From assembly GCA_039028975.1 (NCBI GenBank), contig JBCCHB010000104.1:1-60392 (forward strand): DNA of 60,392 bases. Direction: 5' to 3'. Below the pieces are notes generated by a model. The model ran no database searches and was not told the DNA's origin. It saw only the letters and a program-made list of their open reading frames with translations. This document shows positions 41,005 to 49,775 of the stretch, one piece after another (positions within the stretch are counted from its first letter, which is position 1; each line of letters opens with the position of its first letter). Position numbers and translations under genes: made by a program. The stretch is from JAHBNG01 sp039028975 (GTDB lineage Bacteria; Chloroflexota; Anaerolineae; Caldilineales; Caldilineaceae).

Positions 41005-42171
41005 GTGAAGATTGTTGACATTTATGAAGGGGTGATTCCCATCTCTTCTTCAATTCGTAATGCTTATGTAGACTTTTCCAAAATGACCGCGTCCATGGTG
41101 GCGGTCGAATCCGATGTGATCCGAGAGGGGAAACCACTTGTTGGTTTTGGCTTCAACTCAAATGGCCGCTATGCCCAAGGCGGGATTTTACGAGAGCGAA
41201 TTCTGCCACGACTCCACCAAGCAAGCGAATCCGAGCTGCTGAGTGACGACGGCCAGAATATCGATCCCTTTAAAGCTTGGGATGTTATGATGACCAATGA
41301 AAAGCCGGGCGGCCATGGCGATAGGTCAGTGGCCGTCGGCGTGATCGACATGGCCTTGTGGGATCTGGTTGCTAAAATTGAAGAGAAATCCCTGAGCCAA
41401 CTACTAGCCGATCGCTATTGTAACGGTGAAGCGGATTCAGACGTGGAGGTTTATGCGGCAGGCGGCTACTATTACCCTGGCAAAGGGCTAGTACAGCTTC
41501 AAGACGAGATGCGCCGGTACCTGGATATGGGGTACACGAAAGTCAAAATGAAGATCGGTGGCACATCTTTGGCAGACGATCTGGAACGTATTGAAGCGGT
41601 CATCAATATCGTAGGAGATGGGGCCAATCTGGCTGTCGATGCCAACGGGCGCTTTGACCTCAAGACTGCGGTGGCCTATGCTGAAGCAATGGAGCCTTAC
41701 GACTTACGTTGGTACGAGGAGCCGGGTGATCCCCTCGATTATCAACTGAACGCCGTGGTCGTCCAATCCACGTCTACACCGATTGCCACAGGTGAGAATC
41801 TCTTCTCTCGCATCGATACGCAAAATTTGATCCGTTATGGCGGCATGTCACCCAGCAACGGCATCTTACAGATGGATCCAGTACTGAGCTATGGATTGGT
41901 TGAATATATGCGAATGCTTGAGATGTTGACCACACATGGCTGGTCATGGCGACGATGTATTCCACATGGCGGTCATCAGATGGCGCTCAATATCGCTGCT
42001 GGATTGGGATTAGGAGGTAACGAATCCTATCCAGAAGTCTTCCAGCCTATTGGGGGCTTTGCTGATACAGTTCCAGTTATTGATGGGCGGGTTCGGATCC
42101 CTGATGCTCCAGGTATTGGTTTTGAACTAAAAGGTGACTTGATCGATGTGTTGCGGCAATTAAGAGACTAG
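41005..42171 (+). CDS. Enolase-superfamily dehydratase, probable D-tartrate dehydratase
   Basis: 388 aa from a GTG with GGGGAG upstream. Active-site residues of the mandelate-racemase group are all present: Lys181 and Lys183 in KVKMKIGG, metal ligands Asp212 (AVDANGRF), Glu238 (WYEEPGD) and Glu264 (TGENLF), His321 (CIPHGGHQM). Long words shared with the Bradyrhizobium D-tartrate dehydratase as I remember it (IRNAYVDFSKM, GFNSNGRYAQGG, MTNEKPGGHGDRSVAVG, AAGGYYYPGKG) make this assignment better than a generic one. It would turn D-tartrate or a similar acid into oxaloacetate. Confidence 0.82.
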   Translation: MKIVDIYEGVIPISSSIRNAYVDFSKMTASMVAVESDVIREGKPLVGFGFNSNGRYAQGGILRERILPRLHQASESELLSDDGQNIDPFKAWDVMMTNEKPGGHGDRSVAVGVIDMALWDLVAKIEEKSLSQLLADRYCNGEADSDVEVYAAGGYYYPGKGLVQLQDEMRRYLDMGYTKVKMKIGGTSLADDLERIEAVINIVGDGANLAVDANGRFDLKTAVAYAEAMEPYDLRWYEEPGDPLDYQLNAVVVQSTSTPIATGENLFSRIDTQNLIRYGGMSPSNGILQMDPVLSYGLVEYMRMLEMLTTHGWSWRRCIPHGGHQMALNIAAGLGLGGNESYPEVFQPIGGFADTVPVIDGRVRIPDAPGIGFELKGDLIDVLRQLRD

Positions 42172-42287
42172 TTATCCATAATTTGGTGTCGATGTCATGG
42201 CCTTGAGTGCTTAAGCAAGAGCCATATACATAAAGATAGCCATAGCTACACACTACCCCTACTACCCCCACTTTCCCCTTTCCATGA

Positions 42288-42293
42288 TATAAT
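42288..42293 (+). promoter_or_regulatory. -10 box of selA, likely leaderless
   Basis: TATAAT ends 6 nt before the ATG at 42300, so the transcript would begin at the start codon. No ribosome site is present. The -35 region is CT-rich and not recognisable. Confidence 0.45.
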
Positions 42294-42299
42294 AGCTGT

Positions 42300-43757
42300 A
42301 TGTCGCCAGAGAATGGAAGCCAAATACAAGCTGAATATCGGCGTTTGCCCTCAGTAGAGGCGCTTCTGCGTGTATCAGAAGTTTCATATCTTACAGGTGC
42401 CTACGGGGTTATGCAGGTTACGGAGGCACTTCGTACTTTGCTCCAGTCAGCGCGTCAAAAAATCCGTGAAGGGCAATCTGCACCAGCACCCACATCTTGG
42501 CCTCATCTTCTTCAAGCTCATTTAACCCAACTTTCCCAGCCCCTCTTGCGCCCAGTCATTAATGCAACCGGCGTAATAATCCATACCAACTTAGGTCGCG
42601 CCCCCTTGAGTGTTGCCGCCCGTCAGGCTGTGACTGATGTGACCCTTGGTTATAGCAATCTGGAATATGATCTGGATGCTGGAAAGCGGGGGAGTCGCTA
42701 CAGTCACGCCAGGGAGCTGCTGGTAGAATTGACCGGTGCTGAAGATGCGTTGGTGGTTAACAATTGTGCAAGCGCTCTCTTTCTAACTCTTCGTGCTCTC
42801 TGTGAGGGGCGGGAAGTGGTTGTGAGCCGAGGGCAATTGGTAGAGATTGGCGGTGGGTTCCGTATTCCAGATGTGCTTCGTCAAAGTGGAGCGACTTTAG
42901 TTGAGGTCGGGACGACCAATCGGACTCATCCGCGAGATTTTGCTGAGGCAATCTCAGAAAACACGGCTGCATTGATGCGGATCCATTCGAGCAACTTTCG
43001 TTTGATCGGTTTTGTTACAGAGCCAGGGCTGGATCAATTGGTTGATGTCGCGCTTCAGGCTGTGCTGTCCGATGCCGCTTCACATTGTGAGGGGAACTTG
43101 GAGCCACGGGAACGTTCATTGGTTATTGATGATCTAGGAAGCGGGACGCTATTGGATACTCAGCCTTATGGTCTGCTAGCTGAACCTATGGTTCAGCAGA
43201 GCGTGGCTGCTGGTGCAGATGTTGTGGTGTTTAGTGGTGATAAATTGTTGGGTGGACCACAAGCTGGCATTCTAGTTGGAAAGGCCGACTGTATTGCTGA
43301 GTTACGTCAACATCCTTTGGCCAGAGCATTGCGGGTAGATAAGATGACCTTGGCAGCTTTGGAGGCGACCTTGCGCAGCTATCGCTCAGGCCGGGCATTG
43401 CAAGAGATTCCCGTGTGGCGAATGATCAGTGGGACAGTTGAGCAAATGAAGAACATGGTTACTGATTGGCAAACTCAGCTAGGCGTCTGCGGCATCGAGA
43501 GTAGCCAGTGGGAGGGTGAGAGTGCCGTGGGGGGGGGAAGCCTTCCTGGTGAAACGTTGCCAACCTCCTTATTGTCCTTGCCTGTCTCAGCCTTCGGGAA
43601 GAACTCAGATGACGTAGCGACAGACTTACGCAGTCTGGATTTTCCCATCATCTGTCGGATCCAGCGAAACCATTTACTCTTTGACCCACGAACTGTGTTG
43701 CCAGAGCAACATGATAAATTAGTACAGGGTATTTTGGGGATAGCGGATGGTGGTTAG
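42300..43757 (+). CDS. selA: L-seryl-tRNA(Sec) selenium transferase
   Basis: 485 aa, PLP-dependent. N-terminal domain LPSVEALL; core INATGVIIHTNLGRAPLSVA, VVNNCASALFLTLRAL, RIHSSNFRLIGFV, VIDDLGSGTL and the PLP lysine in VVFSGDKLLGGPQAG; C-terminal RTVLPEQHDKL. It converts Ser-tRNA(Sec) to Sec-tRNA(Sec). A 21-residue acidic Gly/Ser-rich insertion near 1200 nt into the gene is not in the usual family core. selB, selD and the Sec tRNA are not in this window, so they must lie elsewhere if the pathway works. Confidence 0.93.
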   Translation: MSPENGSQIQAEYRRLPSVEALLRVSEVSYLTGAYGVMQVTEALRTLLQSARQKIREGQSAPAPTSWPHLLQAHLTQLSQPLLRPVINATGVIIHTNLGRAPLSVAARQAVTDVTLGYSNLEYDLDAGKRGSRYSHARELLVELTGAEDALVVNNCASALFLTLRALCEGREVVVSRGQLVEIGGGFRIPDVLRQSGATLVEVGTTNRTHPRDFAEAISENTAALMRIHSSNFRLIGFVTEPGLDQLVDVALQAVLSDAASHCEGNLEPRERSLVIDDLGSGTLLDTQPYGLLAEPMVQQSVAAGADVVVFSGDKLLGGPQAGILVGKADCIAELRQHPLARALRVDKMTLAALEATLRSYRSGRALQEIPVWRMISGTVEQMKNMVTDWQTQLGVCGIESSQWEGESAVGGGSLPGETLPTSLLSLPVSAFGKNSDDVATDLRSLDFPIICRIQRNHLLFDPRTVLPEQHDKLVQGILGIADGG

Positions 43758-43774
43758 TGGGTGGTTGAACTGCC

Positions 43775-43814
43775 ATCGACCAATCGACCAATCGACCAGT
43801 TGACTAATTGACCA
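43775..43814. repeat. Tandem octamer ATCGACCA, five copies
   Basis: Three exact copies (43775-43798) and two degenerate ones (GTTGACTA, ATTGACCA) between selA and the kinase gene. Similar short tandem repeats occur at 58239, a feature of filamentous Chloroflexota and cyanobacteria. Confidence 0.75.
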
Positions 43815-43825
43815 AAGAAGCTAAA

Positions 43826-44677
43826 ATGCTCATCTTATTAAAACTGGGTGGTTCGCTCATCACAGATAAGCAAATCCCTGAATCAGCCCGACATGATGTG
43901 ATAAAGCGTTTGGCTGCTGAGATTGCCCAGGCGTTGAGGGAAAATTCGAAACTAAAATTAATTCTGGGCAATGGGGCTGGAAGCTTTGGCCACGTTCCGG
44001 CTAAACAATATGGAACCCGCCGCGGTGCCCGCACTTCGGAAGAATGGAGTGGTTTTGCCCAGGTGGCTGATGCTGCCGCTCGGTTGAGTCGTCTTGTGGC
44101 TGCAGCGCTTTTGGAAGAGGGGGTTCCCGTATGGACTATACAGCCAAGTGCTAGTCTGCGGTGTACAGATGGAGTGGTTGTAGATGGCCCGGTTGAGACA
44201 GTTGCACTTGCCCTTCAACGAGGATTGGTGCCGCTTGTCCATGGCGATGTGGCACTAGATAGTGTCCGAGGAGCCACAATTGCCAGCACTGAAGAGATCT
44301 TTGAGTTGCTTATGGCGCAGATTGGGGATTATCTACCTAATGAATCAACTTGGCGTTTAGAACGTATGGTTTTGGCTGGCGAAGTGGATGGCATCTATAG
44401 TGAAGATCCACTCCGGAACCCTACTGCCACACGCTTTAACTCGCTGACGCCCGCCAGAATCACTCAGATCCAAAAGGGGTTAGCGGGTAGCCATGGCGTG
44501 GATGTTACAGGGGGCATGGTCGCCAAGGTGGACCAATCTGTATCTTTTGTGGAAAAGTATCCAGGTTTGGCAATCTTTGTGTGTAGTGGCTTGACGCCTG
44601 GCTTAGTTGGTCAAGCCTTGCAGATGAACGAGCCAAGTAAATTGACACAAGATGGAACTTGGATCCACGCAGCATGA
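43826..44677 (+). CDS. Isopentenyl phosphate kinase
   Basis: 283 aa from the ATG at 43826. Amino-acid-kinase fold with the IPK marks: LLKLGGSLITDKQ, LILGNGAGSFGHVPA (catalytic His56 contacts the substrate phosphate), GLVPLVHGDVALD, LAGEVDGIYSEDP and GVDVTGGMVAKV. It phosphorylates isopentenyl phosphate to the diphosphate in the alternative mevalonate route, known in archaea and in some Chloroflexota such as Roseiflexus. No other mevalonate gene is near. Good support for the phylum assignment. Confidence 0.9.
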   Translation: MLILLKLGGSLITDKQIPESARHDVIKRLAAEIAQALRENSKLKLILGNGAGSFGHVPAKQYGTRRGARTSEEWSGFAQVADAAARLSRLVAAALLEEGVPVWTIQPSASLRCTDGVVVDGPVETVALALQRGLVPLVHGDVALDSVRGATIASTEEIFELLMAQIGDYLPNESTWRLERMVLAGEVDGIYSEDPLRNPTATRFNSLTPARITQIQKGLAGSHGVDVTGGMVAKVDQSVSFVEKYPGLAIFVCSGLTPGLVGQALQMNEPSKLTQDGTWIHAA

Positions 44678-44759
44678 TCCGTTCTATAATCCATGTACAA
44701 ATTCATTAAGTGGCGCTCTTTGACGTTGCGATCTACCGAATATGGGCAGATGAAATCAT

Positions 44760-44788
44760 TTGCATGAATACCCATGCAAAAGTATAAT
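44760..44788 (+). promoter_or_regulatory. Promoter of the RseP-like gene
   Basis: TTGCAT (44760-44765), 17-nt spacer, TATAAT (44783-44788), 50 nt before the ATG at 44839. Good match and spacing. Confidence 0.65.
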
Positions 44789-44838
44789 GCCTCACGCTTG
44801 TAGATGTAGTTGAATTGCTTTGAAAGGCCTATTAATTT

Positions 44839-46245
44839 ATGTTACCGTCCTTTTTTTCCGGTGAAACTTTAATCACATTTGTCTCTTTTGTTGTCGTGCT
44901 GGGTATATTAGTCTTTTTCCATGAACTTGGGCACTATTGGGTTGCTCGGCGTAATGGGATCATCGTCGATGAGTTTGGTATGGGATACCCACCCCGCCTG
45001 ATAAAACTCTTTACCTATGACGGCACGGACTTCACTATTAACCTGATTCCTTTTGGCGGTTTTGCGCGTATGCGGGGTGAGGATGCCGCAGATATGGGGC
45101 CTGGAACCTTTAATGGGGCCAGCCGAGGAGGTAGGGCAGCGACGCTTATTGCAGGGCCAGCTATGAATGCACTGCTAGCAATTATACTCTTTGCCATTAG
45201 CTTCATGGATGGATTCCCAGCCCCAGCCGCAAGTCCTCAAGTGCTACCCAATAGCTCCGCCGAACTTGCTGCATTTGGCGTTGAATCGGGTGATATTCTG
45301 CTTACTCTTGATGATCGGCCTATCTATACTACAGGAACCAGCGAGCTAAACTACCGAATTTTGAACCGTAGCACAGCAAGCAGTGGCGACAATGATTCCT
45401 TGCCTGTTTTGGTTGTGAGCCGAGAAGGCGAGCTTGTGTCTTTAACGTTGCCCGCTGAGACTACAGCCAACGACCTGATTGATGTGAATGAGTACCAAGG
45501 AGTATTGGGTACCCAAATTTCCCTCGTAGAGAAAGGTAGCCCCGCTGATGCAGCCAATTTACAGAACGGTGATCTATTCTATGCGGTGGACGAGGAGGTT
45601 GTCACAGATGCAAAGCCTCTTACTGACATAATTAGTCGTCATGTTGAAGAGCATCCTGATAAAGATCAAGCGGTCTCGCTCACGGTCATGAGGGACCAAG
45701 AATGGATTACTGTACAAATTACGCCCCGCTCTAACCCACCAGAAGGGCAAGGGGCGCTAGGCGTTCGGATCGGCAGTATCTCTCAAATGGCCGCACTGCC
45801 TTTTGGTCAGTCCTTGTGGCAAGGTGTCGTATGGACCTTTGACTATTTTCGGGTTGTTCTTCAACTGCCTTTTATGCTTTTAACCGGAGATGTTTCACCT
45901 GCAGAAGCTGAATTGACTGGCCCTGTAGGCATTGCTGGACTGGTTGGGGGTGCTGTCAGTGCCACGATTGAGACTGGTTATCGTTTTCCCATTTGGCGCT
46001 TGTCGGCGATTTTGAGTGCTGCCTTAGCTATTACCAATATGCTGCCCCTGCCTGCTTTAGATGGGGGGCGTCTGCTCTTTATTCTGATTGAAACCATTCG
46101 TGGTCGTCGGATTAATCCCGAAAGAGAAGGAATGGTTCACATGTTGGGCTTTATGCTTTTGCTTGGTTTGATTGTGATTATTACTGTACGGGATATAAGC
46201 GCTACCCGAGAAGGGATCGATTGGCTTTCGATTCTTGGCCAGTAA
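44839..46245 (+). CDS. rseP: Site-2 membrane metalloprotease (RseP type, M50)
   Basis: 468 aa. Zinc site FFHELGHYWVARR (residues 27-39) in the first membrane helix and the third ligand in NMLPLPALDGGRLLF near the C-terminus; GFARMRGEDA and GPAMNALLAI follow the family. Two PDZ-like domains lie between (about 130-200 and 215-290: ESGDILLTLDDRPIYTTG; NLQNGDLFYAVDEEVV). It cuts membrane-bound anti-sigma factors or signal peptides. Followed closely by the zinc-ribbon LysM gene, 24 nt away. Confidence 0.93.
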   Translation: MLPSFFSGETLITFVSFVVVLGILVFFHELGHYWVARRNGIIVDEFGMGYPPRLIKLFTYDGTDFTINLIPFGGFARMRGEDAADMGPGTFNGASRGGRAATLIAGPAMNALLAIILFAISFMDGFPAPAASPQVLPNSSAELAAFGVESGDILLTLDDRPIYTTGTSELNYRILNRSTASSGDNDSLPVLVVSREGELVSLTLPAETTANDLIDVNEYQGVLGTQISLVEKGSPADAANLQNGDLFYAVDEEVVTDAKPLTDIISRHVEEHPDKDQAVSLTVMRDQEWITVQITPRSNPPEGQGALGVRIGSISQMAALPFGQSLWQGVVWTFDYFRVVLQLPFMLLTGDVSPAEAELTGPVGIAGLVGGAVSATIETGYRFPIWRLSAILSAALAITNMLPLPALDGGRLLFILIETIRGRRINPEREGMVHMLGFMLLLGLIVIITVRDISATREGIDWLSILGQ

Positions 46246-46269
46246 GATTCTTGGTCAGTAAGTAAGATT

Positions 46270-48243
46270 ATGTCACACAATTCAGGGAATTACCTTGTTT
46301 CGAATCCAGAGGGCAATAACACGGACAAACGCAAGGTCCGGTGTCGCAATTGCGGACACCGTTCATACGCTGCGCTTGTCATCTGCCCCCAGTGTGGGCG
46401 TGAACTGCGTGCCGCTCCAACGCGCTTTTTGAGCTGGCTATTACCGGTCTTAATTGCCGTACTCTTCCTATTTGTTCTTGTAACCAATATACCGGATCCG
46501 GGGTTATGGATCGCGCAGCAAGTGACCCGTACACGGGGTTGGATTACCCAACTGGCAACGCAGATTGAACCTCGTGTCATGATAGAAAGTACTGTGATTC
46601 CAGCTGGAGTGACTGGTTCTGTGGGTGAAACAGAGAATAGTTTGACGGTAGTGACACCTAATCCACCAGTCGTGGGAGACTTATCTGGGACGATTGGTAA
46701 CGTGCCTACACCGATTCCCCCCGAAGAAAACTCGGTCGCCTTGGTCACTATACCTCCCACAGCTCTGTCAACGAGTACGCCTTTGGCAACAAGTACACCT
46801 GCTCCCACCCAGACGCCGATTCCAACTGAAACACCTACTGATATTCCGCCTCCTACACGGACGCTAACTTCTACACCTAAGCCAACGGCCCTACCTATAT
46901 CCACAAATACGCCTACCCGTACATCTAGACCAACTCAACAACCTCCATCACCAACGCCGACGGTAACAATCGAGCAGGCCACTCCTACCGATTCTAGCCA
47001 AGATGAACAGCTACGAACAGGCGATACTATCACATCGGGCCGCTTGACAGTCTCTGATATTTTGGGCCAGAATAAAGATGACGCTAATTCTGGTCTTTCT
47101 GGTGAGGACCAAGACGGTTCGACAACTACAGTCGCTCAGATTGCTACCTCAACAGCAATCGAGACAGCGATTGCCACTCATACACCCACAACGCGTCCTA
47201 CAGTGGCCAATACAGCAACAAGTACGAGGACCCAGACTGCGACGAGTACTGCGACAAATACTCGCACAAGCACAGCGACAAGATCGCCCACAAGTACTGC
47301 AACCAATACGGCGACAAATACTGTAGTAAGTACTGCCACAAGCACTGCCACGCGAACTCAGACGCCATTGCCTACTATTTCCCCCACTAGCACAGATACC
47401 TTGACCCCATTGCCAACAGAGACGCCTCTGCCGACGGATACACCTCTGCCAACGGATACACCCGAACCTACCGCTACAGCTACACCTGTTACCTATGTAG
47501 TTCAATCGGGTGATACATTATTAGCCATTGCTGCCGAGATGGATACAACGGTGAATGCAATATTGGAAGCCAATGGCTTAACAGCGGATGATGCACGACG
47601 CTTACGCTTGGGACAGGTTCTTGTGATTCCAACCCTTGAGGGTGTTGAGGACGATGTGACTGAGGAAATTGTGGAAACCGCTACCCCTGAGTCAATCGAA
47701 TATGTTGTCGAGGCTGGCGATACGATTTTGGGAATTGCTGCTCGCTATGGTGTTTCTGTCAACGGTGTTTTGGCTGCCAATGGGCTCTCTTCGGATGATG
47801 CCGCAACGATTCGCATTGGGCAAACTTTGATCATCCCTGCGGCTGGAAGCGGGCTGGAAGGCAATGTCGTTGCAAATGCTCCCCAAAATGCCTATCGATT
47901 GGATGCTCCGATCTTGCGTAGTCCGGAGGACGGAACGCCAATGAGCTGTAGCCGAGAGGACAATTTGGTTTGGCAGCCTGTACCCTTTATGGGGCCTGCT
48001 GATCAATATCTGATGCACATGGGCTTTGTCAGTGGCTATAGACAGGATGGCACACCGACCATCACCTGGATTGTTGAACAACTAAGAGATAGAGATCGGA
48101 CATCTTGGTCTATGGAAACCGCCTATTGCTCACTAGCACCACAGGAATTTGGACGTATTTGGTATTGGTATGTGGAGGTCATCGATCAATTTGGCGTTGC
48201 TGTCAGCCCGCCCAGCTCTTCTTATTCCTTTACATGGCGGTAG
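46270..48243 (+). CDS. Zinc-ribbon membrane protein with Thr/Pro linker and two LysM domains
   Basis: 657 aa. A cytosolic zinc ribbon (CRNCGHRSYAALVICPQCG), one membrane helix (LLPVLIAVLFLFVLVTNI), a long extracellular Thr/Pro/Ser linker (about 150-405, many TPT and TAT units), LysM 1 (YVVQSGDTLLAIAAEM, about 411-457) and LysM 2 (YVVEAGDTILGIAARY, about 476-522), then a domain of about 130 residues beginning near RLDAPILRSPEDGTPMSC. It would bind cell-wall glycan outside while sensing or binding inside. The low-complexity linker creates long false frames on the other strand. Confidence 0.85.
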   Translation: MSHNSGNYLVSNPEGNNTDKRKVRCRNCGHRSYAALVICPQCGRELRAAPTRFLSWLLPVLIAVLFLFVLVTNIPDPGLWIAQQVTRTRGWITQLATQIEPRVMIESTVIPAGVTGSVGETENSLTVVTPNPPVVGDLSGTIGNVPTPIPPEENSVALVTIPPTALSTSTPLATSTPAPTQTPIPTETPTDIPPPTRTLTSTPKPTALPISTNTPTRTSRPTQQPPSPTPTVTIEQATPTDSSQDEQLRTGDTITSGRLTVSDILGQNKDDANSGLSGEDQDGSTTTVAQIATSTAIETAIATHTPTTRPTVANTATSTRTQTATSTATNTRTSTATRSPTSTATNTATNTVVSTATSTATRTQTPLPTISPTSTDTLTPLPTETPLPTDTPLPTDTPEPTATATPVTYVVQSGDTLLAIAAEMDTTVNAILEANGLTADDARRLRLGQVLVIPTLEGVEDDVTEEIVETATPESIEYVVEAGDTILGIAARYGVSVNGVLAANGLSSDDAATIRIGQTLIIPAAGSGLEGNVVANAPQNAYRLDAPILRSPEDGTPMSCSREDNLVWQPVPFMGPADQYLMHMGFVSGYRQDGTPTITWIVEQLRDRDRTSWSMETAYCSLAPQEFGRIWYWYVEVIDQFGVAVSPPSSSYSFTWR

Positions 48244-48281
48244 AGAGTAGGATGGATATGTAACAGAATGGCTATATTACC

Positions 48282-49385
48282 ATGACTCAAAATATGAACT
48301 ATACAGATACAAGTGATTTGAATGCAATAGGTAGCGATATCGCCAAAGAGCTAAATAATGGCAAGATCAAATTGCCAGTGGATCAGCTTCTCTTTCGCTT
48401 AACTAGTGATGATCGCTCACTGACCGCTCAAGATCTCTTTGCTTTCTCGGACTTAACCCGCTACGATGCACGTTTAGTTCAGGATCATTGGACCGATATC
48501 CCTGTGCAGCGCCGTCAATGGGTTGTATCAACCCTGGTTGAATCTGCCGATAATGAATTAGATTATCATTTAGGTCGTATCTTGCGAATTGCTCTGCGAG
48601 ATGACGAACCGCTCGTCAAAGAGGTGGCTATTCAGGGACTACGGGAAGAATTGGGGAGTGATCTATTGGCCGAATATATGCGTATTTTACGTAGAGAGAT
48701 GGAACCAGGGGTTCGTGAAGCGATCGCCATTTCCCTCGGACATTACGTGCTATCTGGAGAGCTGGATGAGCTTGATGCATCATTAGCCATTCAGGCTGAA
48801 GAGACCCTTCTATCTATGCTTCACGATGAGATGGAAGCATTGGCTGTGCGCTGCCGAGCTTTGGAAAGTATTGCCTATTCAGGTGAAACAGGTATCCGCG
48901 AGCTGATAGAGGATGGGTATTACTCGCCTGATGAAGAGATGCGCGTTAGCTCACTGGTTGCCATGGGGCGAAGCGCAGATATCCGCTGGCGTGGCCTGGT
49001 ACGGGCTGAATTACAGAATCCATCTCCATTGATGCGCGCGCAGGCCGCTAGAGCATGTGGCGAATTAGGGACACAAATTGCTAACCAAGATCTGCTCTTC
49101 TTATTAGAAGACGAAGCACCAGTCGTACGCGATGCTGCCATCTTTGCGCTAGGCAGGATTGGTGGGAAAGATGCTACCGAGGCGTTACGCATTATTGCCG
49201 AAGAGGGCGATGAAGCTGAACGTCAAGCGGCTGACGATGCCCTGGAAGAGATGGCCTTTTACGCTGATTCAGAGGGCGCCCCGTTCTTTGATGAAGCATT
49301 GGATAACGAGGATGAGTGGGACCATGAGCCGTGGGACGAATGGCTTGGTTCGGATGAAGAGGATCTCGGCATCTATGAAGAATAG
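48282..49385 (+). CDS. HEAT-repeat protein
   Basis: 367 aa. Repeated helical pairs of the PBS-lyase/HEAT type: EPLVKEVAIQGLREELG, EEMRVSSLVAMGRSAD, SPLMRAQAARACGELG, APVVRDAAIFALGRIGG, then EAERQAADDALEEM. The tail is very acidic. Such solenoids bind partner proteins. No enzyme motif, signal peptide or membrane helix. It precedes a small acidic protein by 10 nt, suggesting a joint function. Confidence 0.85.
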   Translation: MTQNMNYTDTSDLNAIGSDIAKELNNGKIKLPVDQLLFRLTSDDRSLTAQDLFAFSDLTRYDARLVQDHWTDIPVQRRQWVVSTLVESADNELDYHLGRILRIALRDDEPLVKEVAIQGLREELGSDLLAEYMRILRREMEPGVREAIAISLGHYVLSGELDELDASLAIQAEETLLSMLHDEMEALAVRCRALESIAYSGETGIRELIEDGYYSPDEEMRVSSLVAMGRSADIRWRGLVRAELQNPSPLMRAQAARACGELGTQIANQDLLFLLEDEAPVVRDAAIFALGRIGGKDATEALRIIAEEGDEAERQAADDALEEMAFYADSEGAPFFDEALDNEDEWDHEPWDEWLGSDEEDLGIYEE

Positions 49386-49395
49386 GGCATGATTT

Positions 49396-49767
49396 GTGAA
49401 TTTGAAATTGAAGCGCTTGGTGCGTACGCAAAGTTCAGAGCAGTACGCACTTTTTGATCTAGACCAACGAGATAGCCGCCAGCAACCTATGACCATTGGT
49501 AAGCTGGATATGCACTACACCAACGAAGGAGTCTACGGGACGATTCTCTTCTGGGACCAGCAGTCTCGGAAATTGCCTGAGGGGCAGCGAAAGCGGTTGA
49601 TTCAATCCCTCTTGCGGGAGATCACCCAGCCCATGGGGGTCCCCAACGAATTTGTCGTTGAATACTTTGCGCCTAGATTGGATGAGTATCACGTCTTTCA
49701 TAATTTGGATGATGCTGAAGATGAGGAAGATTTCCCGGATGAAACTGAGGAATTCTTAGATGAATAG
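49396..49767 (+). CDS. Conserved small protein with acidic tail
   Basis: 123 aa from a GTG at 49396. A compact alpha/beta part (QYALFDLDQRD, TNEGVYGTILFWDQ, PEGQRKRLIQSLLREITQ, NEFVVEYFAP) ends in a run of Asp/Glu. Not recognised by name. It lies between the HEAT gene and the AEC permease in the same direction, with short gaps, and is probably part of the same transcript. Confidence 0.7.
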   Translation: MNLKLKRLVRTQSSEQYALFDLDQRDSRQQPMTIGKLDMHYTNEGVYGTILFWDQQSRKLPEGQRKRLIQSLLREITQPMGVPNEFVVEYFAPRLDEYHVFHNLDDAEDEEDFPDETEEFLDE

Positions 49768-49775
49768 GCGTAGTA

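Noticed and set aside
46290..47505. Long minus-strand frames opposite the LysM protein gene
   Set aside because: They mirror the Thr/Pro-rich low-complexity linker, consist of Gly/Val/Ser/Arg runs and have no ribosome site; the plus-strand protein has clear domains.
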